NCBI GenBank assembly: GCA_000310025.1
Contig: FN649752.1
Location: forward strand, 2,404,766 to 2,468,765
Reading direction: 5' to 3'
Source of the DNA: Ectocarpus siliculosus
Lineage: Eukaryota; Sar; Phaeophyceae; Ectocarpales; Ectocarpaceae
Length of the DNA: 64,000 nt
This document shows positions 23,814 through 36,400 of this stretch, one piece after another. The notes under the pieces were generated by a model that was not told the origin of the DNA, did not search any database, and worked only from the letters and a program-made list of their open reading frames with translations. The position numbers and the translations under genes are program-made. Position 1 is the stretch's first letter. Every line of letters begins with the position of its first letter.

Positions 23814-24817
23814 GGGTAACTCACGGAGTAGAACCGCTCCGCGGAACGTTTTGTTTTTTGTTCAAGTTCCACGAAGAGTTTTTTTCATTTGAAAATGTCA
23901 CGGAGCGGTGCGGAGCGGTTTATCCGAGGACAAAAGTCCCACGGAGCGGAGCGTTTTTTTTTTTCGTGTCACGGAGCGGAGCGGAGCGATTTGTCCGTAG
24001 TGCGGTTTTTTTCACGAAGCGGTTTCGTGTACTCCGTAGCAAAAACCGCGCGAAACCGTGGCCTTCAGGACGGTTTTCCGTCAGAACAAAACTCCGAAAC
24101 CGTACGGATATCCGTACAAAATCAACGGAGTACCTGCAAGTTCGTGAAGAACGTTGGGTTTGGTTCACCGAAAACCGATTTTCCGCACGGTGTGCTGTGG
24201 TTGGAGGCCGCCGGCGACACCGTATGCGTCCTCGCCGCTAGGACAGCCCAAACAGACAAAACAAAATGTCAATTATTCAATTATTCAGAAAGGAGGGACA
24301 ATTCTCCGCATCGATACCTCCTCGACTCCTATGTTCCTGCAACATGTACAGCAGATTATTTCTCACTTGCCCCTCGTCCAAACTTGCCAGTTCTATTAAT
24401 AATACCTCATACCTCCTCGACTCATACGTTCCTGCAACACGTACAACAGGAGACGATTCCTCATTCGCCTCTCGTTGAAACTTGTCTGTACTTGCTGTGA
24501 TATAGAACAGAAAAATAGAAAAACGAAAAAGATACCGTGACTCCGTGGGAAAACGGAGACTTTATTGCGGTTTTACCCGTGATGTGACTGCATTGCGGTT
24601 TTATCCGTGCTCGTGTGACGGAGTAGCTCAAACCGCTCAGTACAAAAATCGCTTGTTGTGCGGATTTTTGGGAAGCTCCACGGAGCGGAGCGGTTTAGGG
24701 CAAAATTCTCACGGAGCGGAGCAGCTTTTTCTACCATCTCACGGAGCGGAGCGGAGCGGTTTTTCTCAAGAGAAGTATCACGGAGCGGGGCGGAGCGCTT
24801 CCTTCCGTGAAATACCC
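23814..24817. mobile_element. 1.0-kb TIR element rich in CACGGAGCGG iterations
   Basis: Imperfect inverted ends: GGGTAACTCACGGAGTAG at 23814 and the complement of GGGTATTTCACGGAAGG ending at 24817, both running on to CGCTCCG. At least eight copies of TCACGGAGCGGAGCGG-like motifs lie within 180 bp of the two ends. The middle (24300-24490) contains a direct duplication. No transposase was recognised. Confidence 0.6.
24314..24490. repeat. Two-copy tandem duplication of about 95 bp
   Basis: The segment starting ATACCTCCTCGACTC at about 24314 recurs at about 24409, including TTCCTGCAACA(T/C)GTACA(A/G)CAG, with moderate divergence. It lies inside the CACGGAGCGG element. Confidence 0.7.
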
Positions 24818-25016
24818 GGAATATGCAGTCTATGGGTAACACGTCGGAAGACAAGGAAGACCTGGGACAATCCTGGGACACAAACATACAAGCATATCCA
24901 TCCTCTCACCCCGCTAGCTTGGAGGCCCAACACCGAAGACAGAAGGACAGCGGTCGCCGCCGCCGGCGAGAGTCGTGCGAGTCGCATCGACAACGTGGCC
25001 GCGCGATGGATTAATG

Positions 25017-25318
25017 AATAATAAAAACACACACAGAAAGACTACCCATTCGAGATATTAACAGTAGTCGAACGGGATGTGGTGGAGTCTTTTCAGTGAG
25101 TGGAGGGAAACGGCTGGGTACTGGACTTATTTCCAGTATTTTTAAGTCTATACACTGATGATTTATACCAGTGATGCCAGCTGGTGCTAAGTCCAAAAAC
25201 ATCTGAACAGGTAACTTACATTTTTACAATTCATCCCCTGTAGTTCTCTACTGGGTCAAAACGACAAAATATCGGAGAGAATCCCTCCGTTGTGTCGTGT
25301 ATTGTAAAATGTAACCAT
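25017..25318 (+). repeat. Dispersed repeat family R300, copy a
   Basis: Begins GGAATAATAAAAACACACAC (about 25017) and ends ATTGTAAAATGTAACC. Near-identical to 25487-25786; partial or inverted copies occur at about 25968, 41913, 44695 and 62110. The last 107 bp have inverted ends (GGTAACTTACA with TGTAACC) and may be a separate small palindromic element. It could be a MITE or a solo terminal repeat; no coding capacity. Confidence 0.75.
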
Positions 25319-25486
25319 TGAAAGGCAGCCACGGAAAGGGCGGGATCCTCGGTGACCTTATCAAGGGCTTGCTTCTCTCTACGGGCGCTGGGGAATCTGA
25401 GGGTTCCGATTGAGCCCTTTGGGTCTGGTTATATCCTACAGCTAGCCGTAGAGCTGGCAGGAGCTGGCAGCTTCTGTAACTTAAGG

Positions 25487-25786
25487 AATAATAAAAACAC
25501 ACACAGAAAGACTACCCATTCGAGATATTAACAGTAGTCGAACGGGATGTGGTGGAGTCTTTTCAGTGAGTGGAGGGAAACCGGCTGGGTACTGGACTTA
25601 TTTCGAGTCTTTTTAAGTCTATACACTGATGATTTATACCAGTGATGCCAGCTGGTGCTAAGTACAAAAACATCTGTATAGGTAACTTACAGTTTACAAT
25701 ACATCCCCTGTAGTTCTCTGCTGGGTCAACGGCAAAATATCGGGGAGAAACCCTCCGTTGTGCCGTGTATTGTAAATTGTAACCTT
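25487..25786 (+). repeat. Dispersed repeat family R300, copy b
   Basis: About 95 percent identical by eye to copy a, in the same orientation, 168 bp downstream of it. The terminal 107-bp inverted-repeat part (25680-25786) is well preserved, with compensating changes in its arms (CAGTTTACAATACA against TGTATTGTAAATTG). A short third start (GGAATAATAAAACACACACA) at about 25968 is broken off after 30 bp. Confidence 0.75.
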
Positions 25787-26586
25787 TACAGGGGACACGG
25801 CGCAGTGTCTATTGACAGCTTGCTGGTTTATTAGACATATTAGGAGTAACATTGTAAAATTCATGCAAGTGGAACAAAATTTACAGCAGTACATCATTCA
25901 TGGAAGTGGAACAAAATCTACAGCACCAGTACATCATCAGTCCTACATCACTCGTTTTTCAAATTAAGGAATAATAAAACACACACAGAAATCTACAGAT
26001 TTTTGAATTTCACGGACAGCATGTGTTTCCCGCCGTTTTTTTAAATTTACAAATCGTTTTTGAGCTTCTGTAACTTGGGACCGGTAACTTGCTACACTCG
26101 CCCGCCACAGGGGTCTGTCAAGGTTCCGTTTCGGGATGATTCGAAGTTCGAATCCGTGGTTTTTAGAGAAATCTCAAAGACATTCTCTCTCAGCACTCTA
26201 CAGATCGATTTTGGTCTCGACAAGCCAGTTTGACTCTCTTAAATCTCTTGAACATTTTCTCGTATAAACCGTATGCATAGCCGCTACTGCTGTAGCCGAG
26301 TAGCCGATGCGGGGGGGGCGCAGAGGTGACCAGAAAGACAAGGGTGTCCCACCAACGGTAATCTACGCAGGGCCATAGTAGCATAACATATAGGATAAAG
26401 CATAGGAAAGGCTAAGTTGATGGGGCTTGCTCATTGGCCCACAGCGTCTAAAACCTAAAAATTTATAAAATCTAGCCACCTCTGCTACTAATTGGCCGGC
26501 ACCAGCAGTCCCGCGGTACCGAGATTGCCGACGCCCATCGCACCACTGTTCCCCACCGCACCACTCCGCACCACTGCTGCGTACCC
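25787..26586. other. No gene; AT-rich spacer and possible promoter region
   Basis: Contains the broken third start of R300 and AT-rich sequence. A 50-bp stretch near 26370-26420 (CATATAGGATAAAGCATAGG) resembles, in inverted orientation, 41158-41200. The last 150 bp precede the ATG at 26587 and would hold any promoter; no clear box was recognised. Confidence 0.4.
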
Positions 26587-27483
26587 ATGAGTGAACCCCC
26601 ACCGCCACCGCCACCGGCAGCTGCTACCAGTCTAACGAGTGGTCCTGCTCTAGGTCTCCTCTCGGCGGAAAGTGCCTCCGAATTGTCGTTGGCAGCACCC
26701 GGAGTCAGGGCAGCAGCAGCCCAACCCGCGGCAGCGGCAGCCGGGCAACCCGCGGCAGCAGCAGCCCAACCAGCAGCCCAACCATCACCAACGCCGCCAG
26801 TACCAGAACTGCGAACGAGCGGGCAGGGAGGGAGTCGCAGACATCCGCATCCACTTGTACCGGCAGCTGCTACCGGTTCAAGGAGTGGTCTTCCTCTAGG
26901 TCTCCATCCTGCGCAAAGTGCCTCCGAGTTGTCGTTAGCAGCACCCGGAGTCGGGGCAGGAGCAGCCCAACCAGCAGCCCAACCATCACCAACACCGCTG
27001 GGTTGGCCCGGAGGAGCATTACTGCCAACAGGGGTTCGTGTTCCGGGAAGGCAGCAGCGAGGGAGTCACGTTCACAATCCACTTGTACGGATCGTTCCCA
27101 GTAATCCACTTGGAGCGCCTTCTTTCTCAGCAGGCCGTGGTGGTGTCTCTGGTGCACCTGCGCGCGGGGCGTTGGACGTACCGGGCCGTGGTCCAGCAGC
27201 AGCAGACATCGCTCCAGCAGCAACAGGCCGTGGTCGCTCGGATCCTGTGAGGCGCAGGGCGAACAGAGGAAAGAATAGATCGTACAACAAGTTTTGTGCG
27301 ACGTGCAACCAAGAGGAGGGAAGTAGTAAGAGAAGATTCTTGCTGTGCGAGGACAAGACCGACTGCAGCAGATGGGTCCACAAGAGGTTTTGCCTTCCCT
27401 CGTTCAACACGTTCGCACCCGAGTCGGAGAGGTGCTGCTCGCACCACGCTAGTTGCAAGAGCAAATGCATGTGCAAAATGTAA
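26587..27483 (+). CDS. Pro/Ala-rich protein with C-terminal Cys/His cluster
   Basis: A single-exon frame of 298 codons starts with ATG followed by a proline run. Residues 1-150 are low complexity, with a twice-repeated module (ASELSLAAPGV, then AQPAAQPSPTP). Residues about 150-225 are Gly/Arg/Pro rich. The C-terminal 70 residues hold a Cys/His cluster: CATCN, LLCED, DCSRWVHKRFC, RCCSHH, CKSKCMC. Its spacing recalls a PHD-like or other treble-clef zinc finger, so DNA or histone binding is possible but not shown. Lack of introns is unlike its neighbours and may mean a mobile-element origin. Function unknown. Confidence 0.5.
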   Translation: MSEPPPPPPPAAATSLTSGPALGLLSAESASELSLAAPGVRAAAAQPAAAAAGQPAAAAAQPAAQPSPTPPVPELRTSGQGGSRRHPHPLVPAAATGSRSGLPLGLHPAQSASELSLAAPGVGAGAAQPAAQPSPTPLGWPGGALLPTGVRVPGRQQRGSHVHNPLVRIVPSNPLGAPSFSAGRGGVSGAPARGALDVPGRGPAAADIAPAATGRGRSDPVRRRANRGKNRSYNKFCATCNQEEGSSKRRFLLCEDKTDCSRWVHKRFCLPSFNTFAPESERCCSHHASCKSKCMCKM

Positions 27484-28333
27484 GATGTGATACAGGCCGG
27501 AGTGCTTTTTTTTTTCGTTGCCGACGCAGAAATAACGCGCTTCAAACAAAGCGGATGCAAGCGGCTCCGTCCGTTTGTGATGCAGCAGAGCGCAACTACA
27601 TGAAAAAAGAGAGAGCCAACATCCATCGGTATGTGCCAGCGGTCCAGTTACTGGAGACCCAACAGTAAACCAGCCCTATCTCAACCGTCTCATTGCCCCA
27701 TTGCCCCCTGCTAACAATGGTATTTAATTCAATCCTTCTTGTCGCTGTGTCATTGTGTGTGAGTACGTGTGCAGAGTGTATGTGTCCCGTTCTTGTGTAC
27801 TAGGCTTGCTTTCGTTTTGGTGGCGACATGAAGGTGGTTTCCATCCAGGTTTGGTGGTATTACATGAGTCTCCTCCGCAGGCAACATGTACTGCAGCCGA
27901 TAGCCTCCCTAATATCCCCATCGACGAGTTACCCCAACATGCTTCTGTGATATTTGGCCAAACACCGCCAAGTTCCCGCCTTCCCCACCCGGCTGGAAAA
28001 GCTGCTTGGAAGATTGACCGTACGCGCCGATTTTGCTAGCCAAGCTGTGTCTGTCTCTTAACCAAAAAACAGGGTGTTTTCTCCCTGTGCACCATCCCCA
28101 CCCAGTTTGCACAACAAAAGGCGGGAAAGAAGGCAGGGAAACGTCCTAAGGGATTGTTGCCAGTTGTTGCGCTGCTGCTCGATGGCCCTACTGGCGGCGT
28201 TCTGTGTGTGTGGTATTCCATTTTTAATGTCGATCGGTGATATCATTTTAATCACGACCAGCCTGGAAGCGAGCCCTTTGATCTTGTCGTCAGAACTTAT
28301 GGCAACGGTCTGTGCTTGGAGTTTTTGTTTTAA
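27484..28333. other. No gene supported
   Basis: Only short frames on both strands with no motif or splice context. The 91-codon plus-strand frame at 28074-28349 includes a hydrophobic stretch but nothing recognisable. Confidence 0.4.
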
Positions 28334-28768
28334 ATGTGGGAGAGCATAAGATGGCAGGGATGCATGCGCTCAGGCAGTGCTTCGCAAGTCATGACCGTTG
28401 TCCTCGCCCTCGCGAATTACCTTGTTGTTTTTGCTCCGCCGGACGGATTCAGGTGTAAAGAGCAACGCAGTAATGCCCGGGGAGGATCCCGAGGGGGGAG
28501 GGCGGGCGGGCGTGGAGGAGTGGCCCCACGGAGTGGACAAGGACGTGGACACGCGGCTCGGAATGGGCAAGGACGAGGACACGCAGGGCGCCGGGGTGCG
28601 GGAGGGGAGGCAAAGCAGAGGCAAAGAGTATTCATGTTGCCGCGAGGTAATGGCGACCAAAGCACTACGGTTGCTGTGCGCCTCGGGAATGCTGACAACT
28701 GGGTCATCACTTCTATGAACCCAGAACAACAAACTTCCAGCTGCTCAAGGACACAATGTCAAGGGTGA
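28334..28768 (+). CDS. RGG-rich hypothetical ORF
   Basis: A 144-codon frame with a hydrophobic segment near residues 20-35 and a glycine/arginine repeat: GGSRGGRAGGRGG, then two SGQGRGHA/NGQGRGHA units. A more normal-looking C-terminal part (VFMLPRGNGDQSTTVAVRLG) follows. A GTGAGG after CAAGG at about 28767 could be a splice donor, so this may be a 5' exon of a longer gene, perhaps the transposase-like gene at 30.4 kb. No homolog recognised. Confidence 0.3.
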   Translation: MWESIRWQGCMRSGSASQVMTVVLALANYLVVFAPPDGFRCKEQRSNARGGSRGGRAGGRGGVAPRSGQGRGHAARNGQGRGHAGRRGAGGEAKQRQRVFMLPRGNGDQSTTVAVRLGNADNWVITSMNPEQQTSSCSRTQCQG

Positions 28769-30425
28769 GGCTCGTTGGGTCGTGCTGTTCGGATTCGTTT
28801 ATCGTTGCCCGGTACTAGATAGGACGAGGTAATGGGCCGCGGGGTATCTCGGCTCAATACCTGCAGTTTATCTGCAATGCCGTGCCGTTGAAGTAAAAGA
28901 CCATAAGAGTGAGGAGCCCAGCACCACACAACGCCCACACAGCAGAGTGCATCGTTTGTATAATAGTGTAGGCACACGGCCGTGCTTGTATGTAGTCCTT
29001 TGATACCACACACTCGCGAAAAAACAAAATTCCGGAGGATGAAGTATTTCCGCCGTGCGCTGAAGCACACAGACGGGAAGAGGCACGGATGCTGCATATT
29101 CCTGGCGACGAGCATATCAGACCACCACAGAGCACCAACAGCAGTGTGGATATAGCATCATGACGGATAGATGCAGCAGGCTCGCAACTTACCCGCCACA
29201 CTCAATCGTCTCCAGCCTTCCGAATTTCCCACGAAGTTGAAGAAAGCAGTTTTGTAGTTGATGTACCGCGTGTCTCATCGCACGTATTGTTTCGCGCAGG
29301 CAGCAACAGAAAACAATGTTGGTGAACATGAATTTCACGGCCGCAACAGCATGCAGACGGCTTTGCCAAATGCACGGTTGTCTTCAAAGACAATCGGTAC
29401 CACCGCGTAAGCAACCTGAACCAATCCCTGGCAACCATCCCGAGAACGAACAGCAACAGACCCTCACGCCCTCCAAGGTTCCTGTCGATGGTGGGAAGGT
29501 GTATATGTTGTGCGCGTGATCTGATCACCCTAACGTTTGAGCCGTCAGTTGGACTCACGCAAAATCAATGAACCCGCCATGTTACACCTGGCGCATTTTT
29601 ATACCCACTGCGCCAAGGTTGTGTTGGCTCGATCCCTGCTGTTTTGGTTGCTGGCCTCGGATCTGTAGAGGGCAAACATACAAACCGGTCGGTGTTGAGT
29701 ATTTTGCTGAATGCGTATTTGTTTCTGTCCTGGTTTGAAAATTGCGTGCGAGAGATCTCCGTTTTTTTCCGGACCTTGTGTCCCCCCTTTAGCTCGATAA
29801 CTCCCTGGGTTGGTTGGAGGTATCTCGTACGAATTTTGGGGACAAATGCCTGTGTAGCACGACCATCTCTGACGCACTGGTGCGACGAAAAGTGCCTTAT
29901 CTTCCTTCCTCCCAAGAAGCCAGCAGATCGCCAATCGGTGCGGTGTAAATCTTGTTCTGGTGGAAAAGAGCGTATTTTCGGTCGCCAGTGTAGCGGAGGT
30001 TTCCGGAGTTTGGGCACCTGCATCGGTTTGGAAGAGGCCGATATTTAGAGCCTTATTTTCCCTCCTGGGGTGGGTTAAGGATACAAAAGGTCGCGCTTCG
30101 CGCTCCGCAGCTCATTATGAACAGTATCTTCCTCTGCTGGCTGCTGCGAACTGTGCTGGTGCAATTTTGCCAATCCATCGATTGCATGGCGTTACACCAG
30201 AGACATGCGATGCCATATTTCAAGTGCAGACCTTGTGTGGGCTGGTGCAGAGTATGTCATCTAAGCTTCGGTGCTCAATATGTTTTCATCGTGGTACCGC
30301 AACAACGTTGTTTGAGGGCGTCTGCCACCGCTGCCATGAAATGCGTATCTAAATAGTGCCATGTTCTATACCGCTGATTCCGCAGATTACTGGCGGGGTT
30401 AGTAGCACAGCAACAAACGGCAGGG
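28769..30425. other. No gene supported
   Basis: Long overlapping frames occur on both strands (29565-30023 minus, 29644-30048 plus), but neither has recognisable motifs or consistent splice sites. A 90-bp stretch near 30020-30115 (AGGCCGAT and CTCCGCAG segments) resembles 34450-34530 in inverted orientation, which suggests old repeat material. Confidence 0.35.
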
Positions 30426-30437
30426 AGTCATGGCGGA

Positions 30438-33400
30438 GTGGCTAGCGCCATCGGAGGCCTGTGCAAGCACGCCAAGGCGGCGTTAGAGCACATGAGGAAG
30501 AAGACGGTGAAGGACGCCAGAGAGGTCAAAGGTGATGGTTGGGACTGGGACGCAGCAAAGGAGCATGTGGCAACGGCGAAATCGGATGGGCACTTGTCTG
30601 TCGTCGAGCACACTGCGATCATGACCATGGTGGAACGGGCTGAGGGTAGTGGCGTGTGGCCGGTGTACGAGACGGAACCGAACCATTTTGTGGTGCGCGA
30701 TGACCGGACTCGAACATCGGAGCATGACTATGCGTGCGTGAAGTACGACACAGTTGAGCCAGGGAAATCGTCTCGACGGCTGACACCTCCGAAGAACTTC
30801 ATGTGCAGGGTGAGCCTACGAATTGATGGAAGTTTAGAGATTATGATGGAAATTGTCTCCGCCAGCCAAAGCCGACGAAACGGTGTACACCAGTAAATGA
30901 GTTCGTCGCATGACGCACATTGCGTGTGCAGTATTGATGCGAATGATTGGGCGGCTTCAAATCCCATGTTGATGTGTGCGTGCGATGTTGCCAGTAGGCC
31001 AGTACTGTAAATTGGCTGTCTGAGAACGGCTCGCCCTTCCTTTTCGCAACAACAAGAGAAGGATTGCTGTTGTCGGAGATCCATTAGAGCTATTTTGTTG
31101 GTAGCGCGACACACCCATGTACAAGATGAGTCGTGCTAAAGCCAACGCGTTGTCTGCCTCAGACCGCAGATTGAGAGTACGTCGTTGTTGGCACTATGCT
31201 TGTTGACTTGGTTATTTTCCGTGATGCACCCCTCCGTACTCGCCGCCCAGGCCGCAAAGGGAGAGGCCTGCACCGAGAACACGGAGAGGCATCGCCAAAG
31301 GTGCGTGCACACCTTGATCGTCGCTCTATTTTCCGGCGTTGGGCAGCATTCGACGGCATCGCCCGGTACCGGAGAGGGTGCAGCAGCAGGAGAACCTTCG
31401 GGCGACTCTCTTCTGCCACGTACTCCACGGGCGCTTCTCGAAGATGACGAAGCTTTGTACTGCAGAAGACTGCAAGACACCTTGGTCTACATGTCGCGAC
31501 ACCAGACACCTTGGTCTACATGTCGCGACACCAGTTTCCACCAGCCGTTCCATCGGGACTTCGGCAAGTCGTTGCAGAGCCGGGGACAAGGTTCACCGTC
31601 TCCCAAACGAGGTGCACCTGCGGTGGTGAGCTCCGTTCCGAGGGTGACGTGGAGGATGCGAAGCTTGTGACAGAGGTGAGTAGTGGCTTTGGGCTCTGTT
31701 GTTGCTCGGTTCCCTCAGAAGGTGCCTAGCACCCTCTCGCTTCGCACGTTGCACCTGAAATAGTCGGTATCGCCTGCTCAATCTCGCAACCCTGAAATGG
31801 TATCGGTATATATATCCCGTGGTCATTGTTTTACTGTGCACAGGGTAATGGTGAACACCTCATCTTCGTAAAACTACTGCTAGGACGCCATCTCAATCGT
31901 GTAGGAAGAGTTGGTAATTGATTTTTCCTTAGCGACATCTCCCTTCACGCGGTCTACGGGTCACGTGACCAATCGCAGGCGCCGCTAGTAACGAGCGTGG
32001 CGGTAGAGCGCCGAAAGTGCGGTGAATGCGGAATGTGCGCGTGGGCAAGCGACAACTGGCGGGATACGTCCGTGTTCAACTTCAACAACAACTTGCTGGT
32101 GGACCTTGCCCTTCTGTACAAGTGCCTTGCGCAGTTCATCGGAGGGACGCCGATCCAGACCTTTTTCTTCGCGCACTTTGAGCCTCTGACGACAAATCTC
32201 GGTTGGCTGTCGGCGAACCCGGATCTCGCTGCGAGGTATGCTGCTCTATGTCATTTGCAGAGTGCCATGCATACGCTCTACAACGACTGATTGAAGTCTG
32301 GGAGCTTGCGGAGTTTGAAAAGGCGTGATTAGTACAGCTTTGGTCGGTAGTTGTCAACCTCACGGCGTCGTACCGCTTCTCAAACCTGGTGGGAATAGAT
32401 GTCGGACTCCTCCCCACGGTCGCTCTACTTTAGCCATAGACAGAGAGGTACAAAAAGTGAGATGTTGAACGCCAATCATTTTCGCAACAGATGTGGAGGA
32501 CAGATGGTATAAATGGACGGGGAGCAGTGGAAGACAATGTCTAGGGTGCCGACGGTACGAATGTGCGATGAGATATTCGTGCAGCAAACCGGTAGGACCG
32601 CTTCTCACGTAGGAAAGTTCCTGACTGTACGTATTGATTTGATTTGGGGGGGGGCGATACTCATCTTACCTCGTCCGTCAGTTCTGGGGCTGACCGTGCT
32701 GAACCCAGTTGAAAAGGGGAGCCTTGTTGATGGTGAGACCTGTTCCTGAAGCCCAAGTATATCTCGACATTTTGAGTGTCAACACGTATGGCCGACCGAA
32801 GAGGGTACGCGAGTAAAACCAGGCACTATACCCTTGCGGCGTATAGTGCAATTTGAACAAATTTCTCGTGTTGGCTTTCGTTTTCGGGCATGATAAAACG
32901 GGGTACGTTCGACGTAAAGAAACGTTGTAGTACCTTGTGTTGATGAACAACGTTTTCCGCTCCTCCCGCTGTTGTTTCGTGTGCCTTGCTAAACGCAGTA
33001 TCACCGATAAAAACTCGAGGTTCTTCGTTCAGCTGACGAATGCGTTCCTTGATTTTTTAGGCCTGGTCGACTTCCCGTTTGAGTTTCGGTGCTTTCAGTG
33101 GAGCTCACACTCGCCCATTGTGACTGTCGACGCGTGCGTGAAGATGTGCGTGAACTCTATGACGAAAGCGCTAGCGGTGGCGTCGAGACCAGAATCTACT
33201 CTGAACTTTGACATGTCGATGGTGTGTCTGAAGTTGTGTTTGGTGTCGACTGTGTTTTTCAGCGAACGCGTTCAGTTCGTGTTGGGGGATCTAGAGGGCG
33301 TAGGCAGGACGCCTGCTTGGGTGTCCCCCGAGAATCGGCTTTTCGAAAGGGGGATTAAGACGGAACGCGCAGTAGTCAAGTCGCTGAAATGGAAGTTCGA

Positions 33401-36400
33401 GGACGGCGAACGTGCGAAGCTCATGAAGGCGCAGAACGACGGCGCGGGGGGTATTAGCCAGGTGGATGGTATGGGTGCGGAAGAACTCAAGGACCTGCAC
33501 TTGAACATCTTCGGCACCAGAGGCAGCTATACGAGGTGTGTGTTTTTTTCGATGCGTGGTCGTCGCTTGGGGTGATCTCCCGACCGCCATCGCGCTGACG
33601 ATAAACGTAGAGACGACAACAGAGATAATGATGTTGAGGCCGTGTAGCTCTTGTGCGTGACGCCTAGCGTAGTGTTTTATTTCACCCCGGTGGCACTCGC
33701 CGTATTTGCACAGGCTTCCGGCATCCCCACGAGTCTCTCTCGTCTTTGTCGCTACTCTTCTCTTCGCGTGGTACAGGCTTAAGAGAAAGGAGGACTACGT
33801 CGAGAAGTTTCACCTGCTGTTCGAGCACGGCGACTGCTCCAAGCTGTTCCTTGGCGGCGGTGGAGGGGTGGCGACCGCGGGCATGGTATGCGCCTTCACC
33901 CCAGCGGGCGTTATGGTGGCGTGGAAGGTGCTCCCCACCCCCGAGAGTGTCTACGACGTAGTCGACTTCATGAGGTGGATGAAGGTGAGCAAATTGTTAG
34001 CCTTTCCCTTTCCACTACGCCGTCTGAAGAGTTTGGGAATGTTATTGCTCTTTCGGTGTATGTTTACCCACGGTGTGTAGGAGAGGAGGAGAGGACCCTT
34101 CAGCATGTGTCGGAGCATCATCGAGGAAATCGACACTCATCAAGAACAGGGTTTGCTGCCGAGGCACAAGCTCTGACAGTTCAAACCCAAACAATTGGTT
34201 GTTGAAGGTGGCGCGAGGAATCGTGAATATTCGCTTAGGTCGACCGTGCGACTGGGTTGCCTTTGTCTCATGGTGGTCGTTGACTGCCATGAGGTTGCCT
34301 TAAGCCTTCCAAAATATGGGGATGGGACCTAAACGGCTTTTAGGCAGTTGGAGCAACGAATTTCCTCTTAACTTCAGCATGCCGACGGCTTGGTTGTGTG
34401 GGTTCGAGCCCAGCGGAGTGTGTATTGACCACATTTCGTACTTGCAGTTTGCCGCGGAGAGCGAAGCGGCGTTTTTCCCATAGCCGTGCATGGAGAAAAG
34501 GGCCCTGCAGATCGGCCTGTTCCAACGCGATGCAGGGCCCAAGCTTTATGCAGGGGCCCAGCCTTTATTTCAACCTATTTTCCGGGCGACCGAATATACC
34601 CTCCTTTTCGACCAGAGCGAGGTCTGTAGAGCGACGGGCAACAAACCTCTGCGACGGGCAAAAATGCAGGAAAGCCCTTTTTTTTTTGCGGGAGGGTTTT
34701 TCTCGCATGCATATATATATTGTCGACTCTCGCCACCTCAGCATCCGTGGGTCCTATGGCCCCGTGGTCTCTATCAGCCGCCAAACAAGACGTTGCATAC
34801 ACGCATCTTGGGGGGAAAAGGTTTACAATTGGTGCTGCTCCACTCAACGATGAGGAACCACCGAAAAAACAAATCTGTGTGGGGGGACGTACTGTATATA
34901 TCACGTGTGGCCTATGCTCACAATCGCAATGGCCGTTAGTTGCAGGATTTTTTGCTTGTCGATGACTGGGATTAAAAAAACCGCAATAAAGCATGGCAGA
35001 TAGACTACTGCAAGGAATAGAGTCCCCGCGGCTCATTGCCCTTCCCTATCTAGTGCTATCGGCGAGGGATGTAGCTGCTGAGTTATTGCGGCGTACAAAA
35101 ACAGAAGCAGTGCTCAGAGGAGTTCTGTATGGCCCCAGCAGAGGACCTTCTCAGTTCTGTTGACTTCAAGCGTCGGTATTAAACATGCGGACGTGGAAGG
35201 ACGGGTACAACTTTTAGTGAGGGGCGCGAAGCCTCGAAGCTTACGATGACTGATCGCATCTCCTACTTTGTCACCCTTAAACGCCTTCTGCCGGACAGGT
35301 GAAACCGCTCTTCCTTTGTTACGACGCAGCGTGCAAGCTGGTGGCAGGGCTCGAAAAGTATTGCCCTGGGCTCTTGGATAACGAAGGGATTTTGAAGCGT
35401 GACACCGAAGGGAATGTCGTGTTTCCCGAGCTGGAACACGTGGGGAACAACCGCGACAGTGCAACGCGGGAAATAGCACCTTGCGCACCTTTTCAAGAGC
35501 GCGAGAGGACCACTGACGACGAAGACGTGTACGCCGTCATGGAGACCGCGGGCCCGCGGCCCGGCCTCCAAAGCGAGGTTGACCCCTACGAAACAGTCTT
35601 TTGGGCTGCGTCGTTTTTCAAGCGAGTCGGGGAGCCGAGCAAGCTAGCAGCGATGAGGGCGGTTGATGCTCTGCGGCGGGATGGGGTGCGGCTGTTGTCT
35701 CTGTTCGAAGTGCTCGTCTTCACCTACCACTGGCACCGACGAGCAGCGGGAGGACCGGCGGCGGGAGGAGCCGTGGGAGGGGGATCGGAGGGAGGACCGG
35801 CGGGAGGGGCTGCAGGAGGAGCATCGGAGGGAGGGACAGCGGGAGAGGCGACGGGAGGATTGGTTGTTGGCGCCAAGGGGTGGGTTGTGCACACGGGGGC
35901 GGGGGAGGGTGACATCATCACCCACGCAGATGGAGCGTCGTTCTTACTGCCGGTGCTCGTGGCGCTGTCGGGATCAAGGCAAGCCAGTAAAGTGTCGGCA
36001 TTACCGTCGTGGCTCGATCCCAAGTGGATATCTGAGGGGGATGTGGCGACAGGGCTCCGGGGATATGCGGAGGTGAGACATTTTGGACGTCGCATTTTTG
36101 CCGGAGCGTGCACCTTTAGCGTGCAACTTTGAGTAGATGGGGGAAATCGTGGCACCTTTACCAGCACAACCCTCCCGCACAGAAACATGGGTGTGCAACA
36201 AATGTACGAGAAGAATATCATGTGGTGGGCTATGGAAGGCCCTCCGTCTCGAAAGGGGTGCATATCGGAATCCCCCCGCACAAGACCTGGATTTTATTCA
36301 CTGAGCTGGTGTACATGCAATCACACAACGTTTGACCTATCCCATCATTATTATTTTTTTTCTCGTTTTTGGGGTTTAGTGTGTGATATGAACGCCCACC

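Noticed and set aside
23814-24817. Regularly spaced CACGGAGCGG repeats as a possible CRISPR array
   Set aside because: The repeats are short, of uneven length and spacing, the host is eukaryotic, and the inverted ends explain them as a TIR element.
34300-34560. tRNA-like GGGTTCGAGCCC segment
   Set aside because: No acceptor, D or anticodon arm could be folded around it on either strand.
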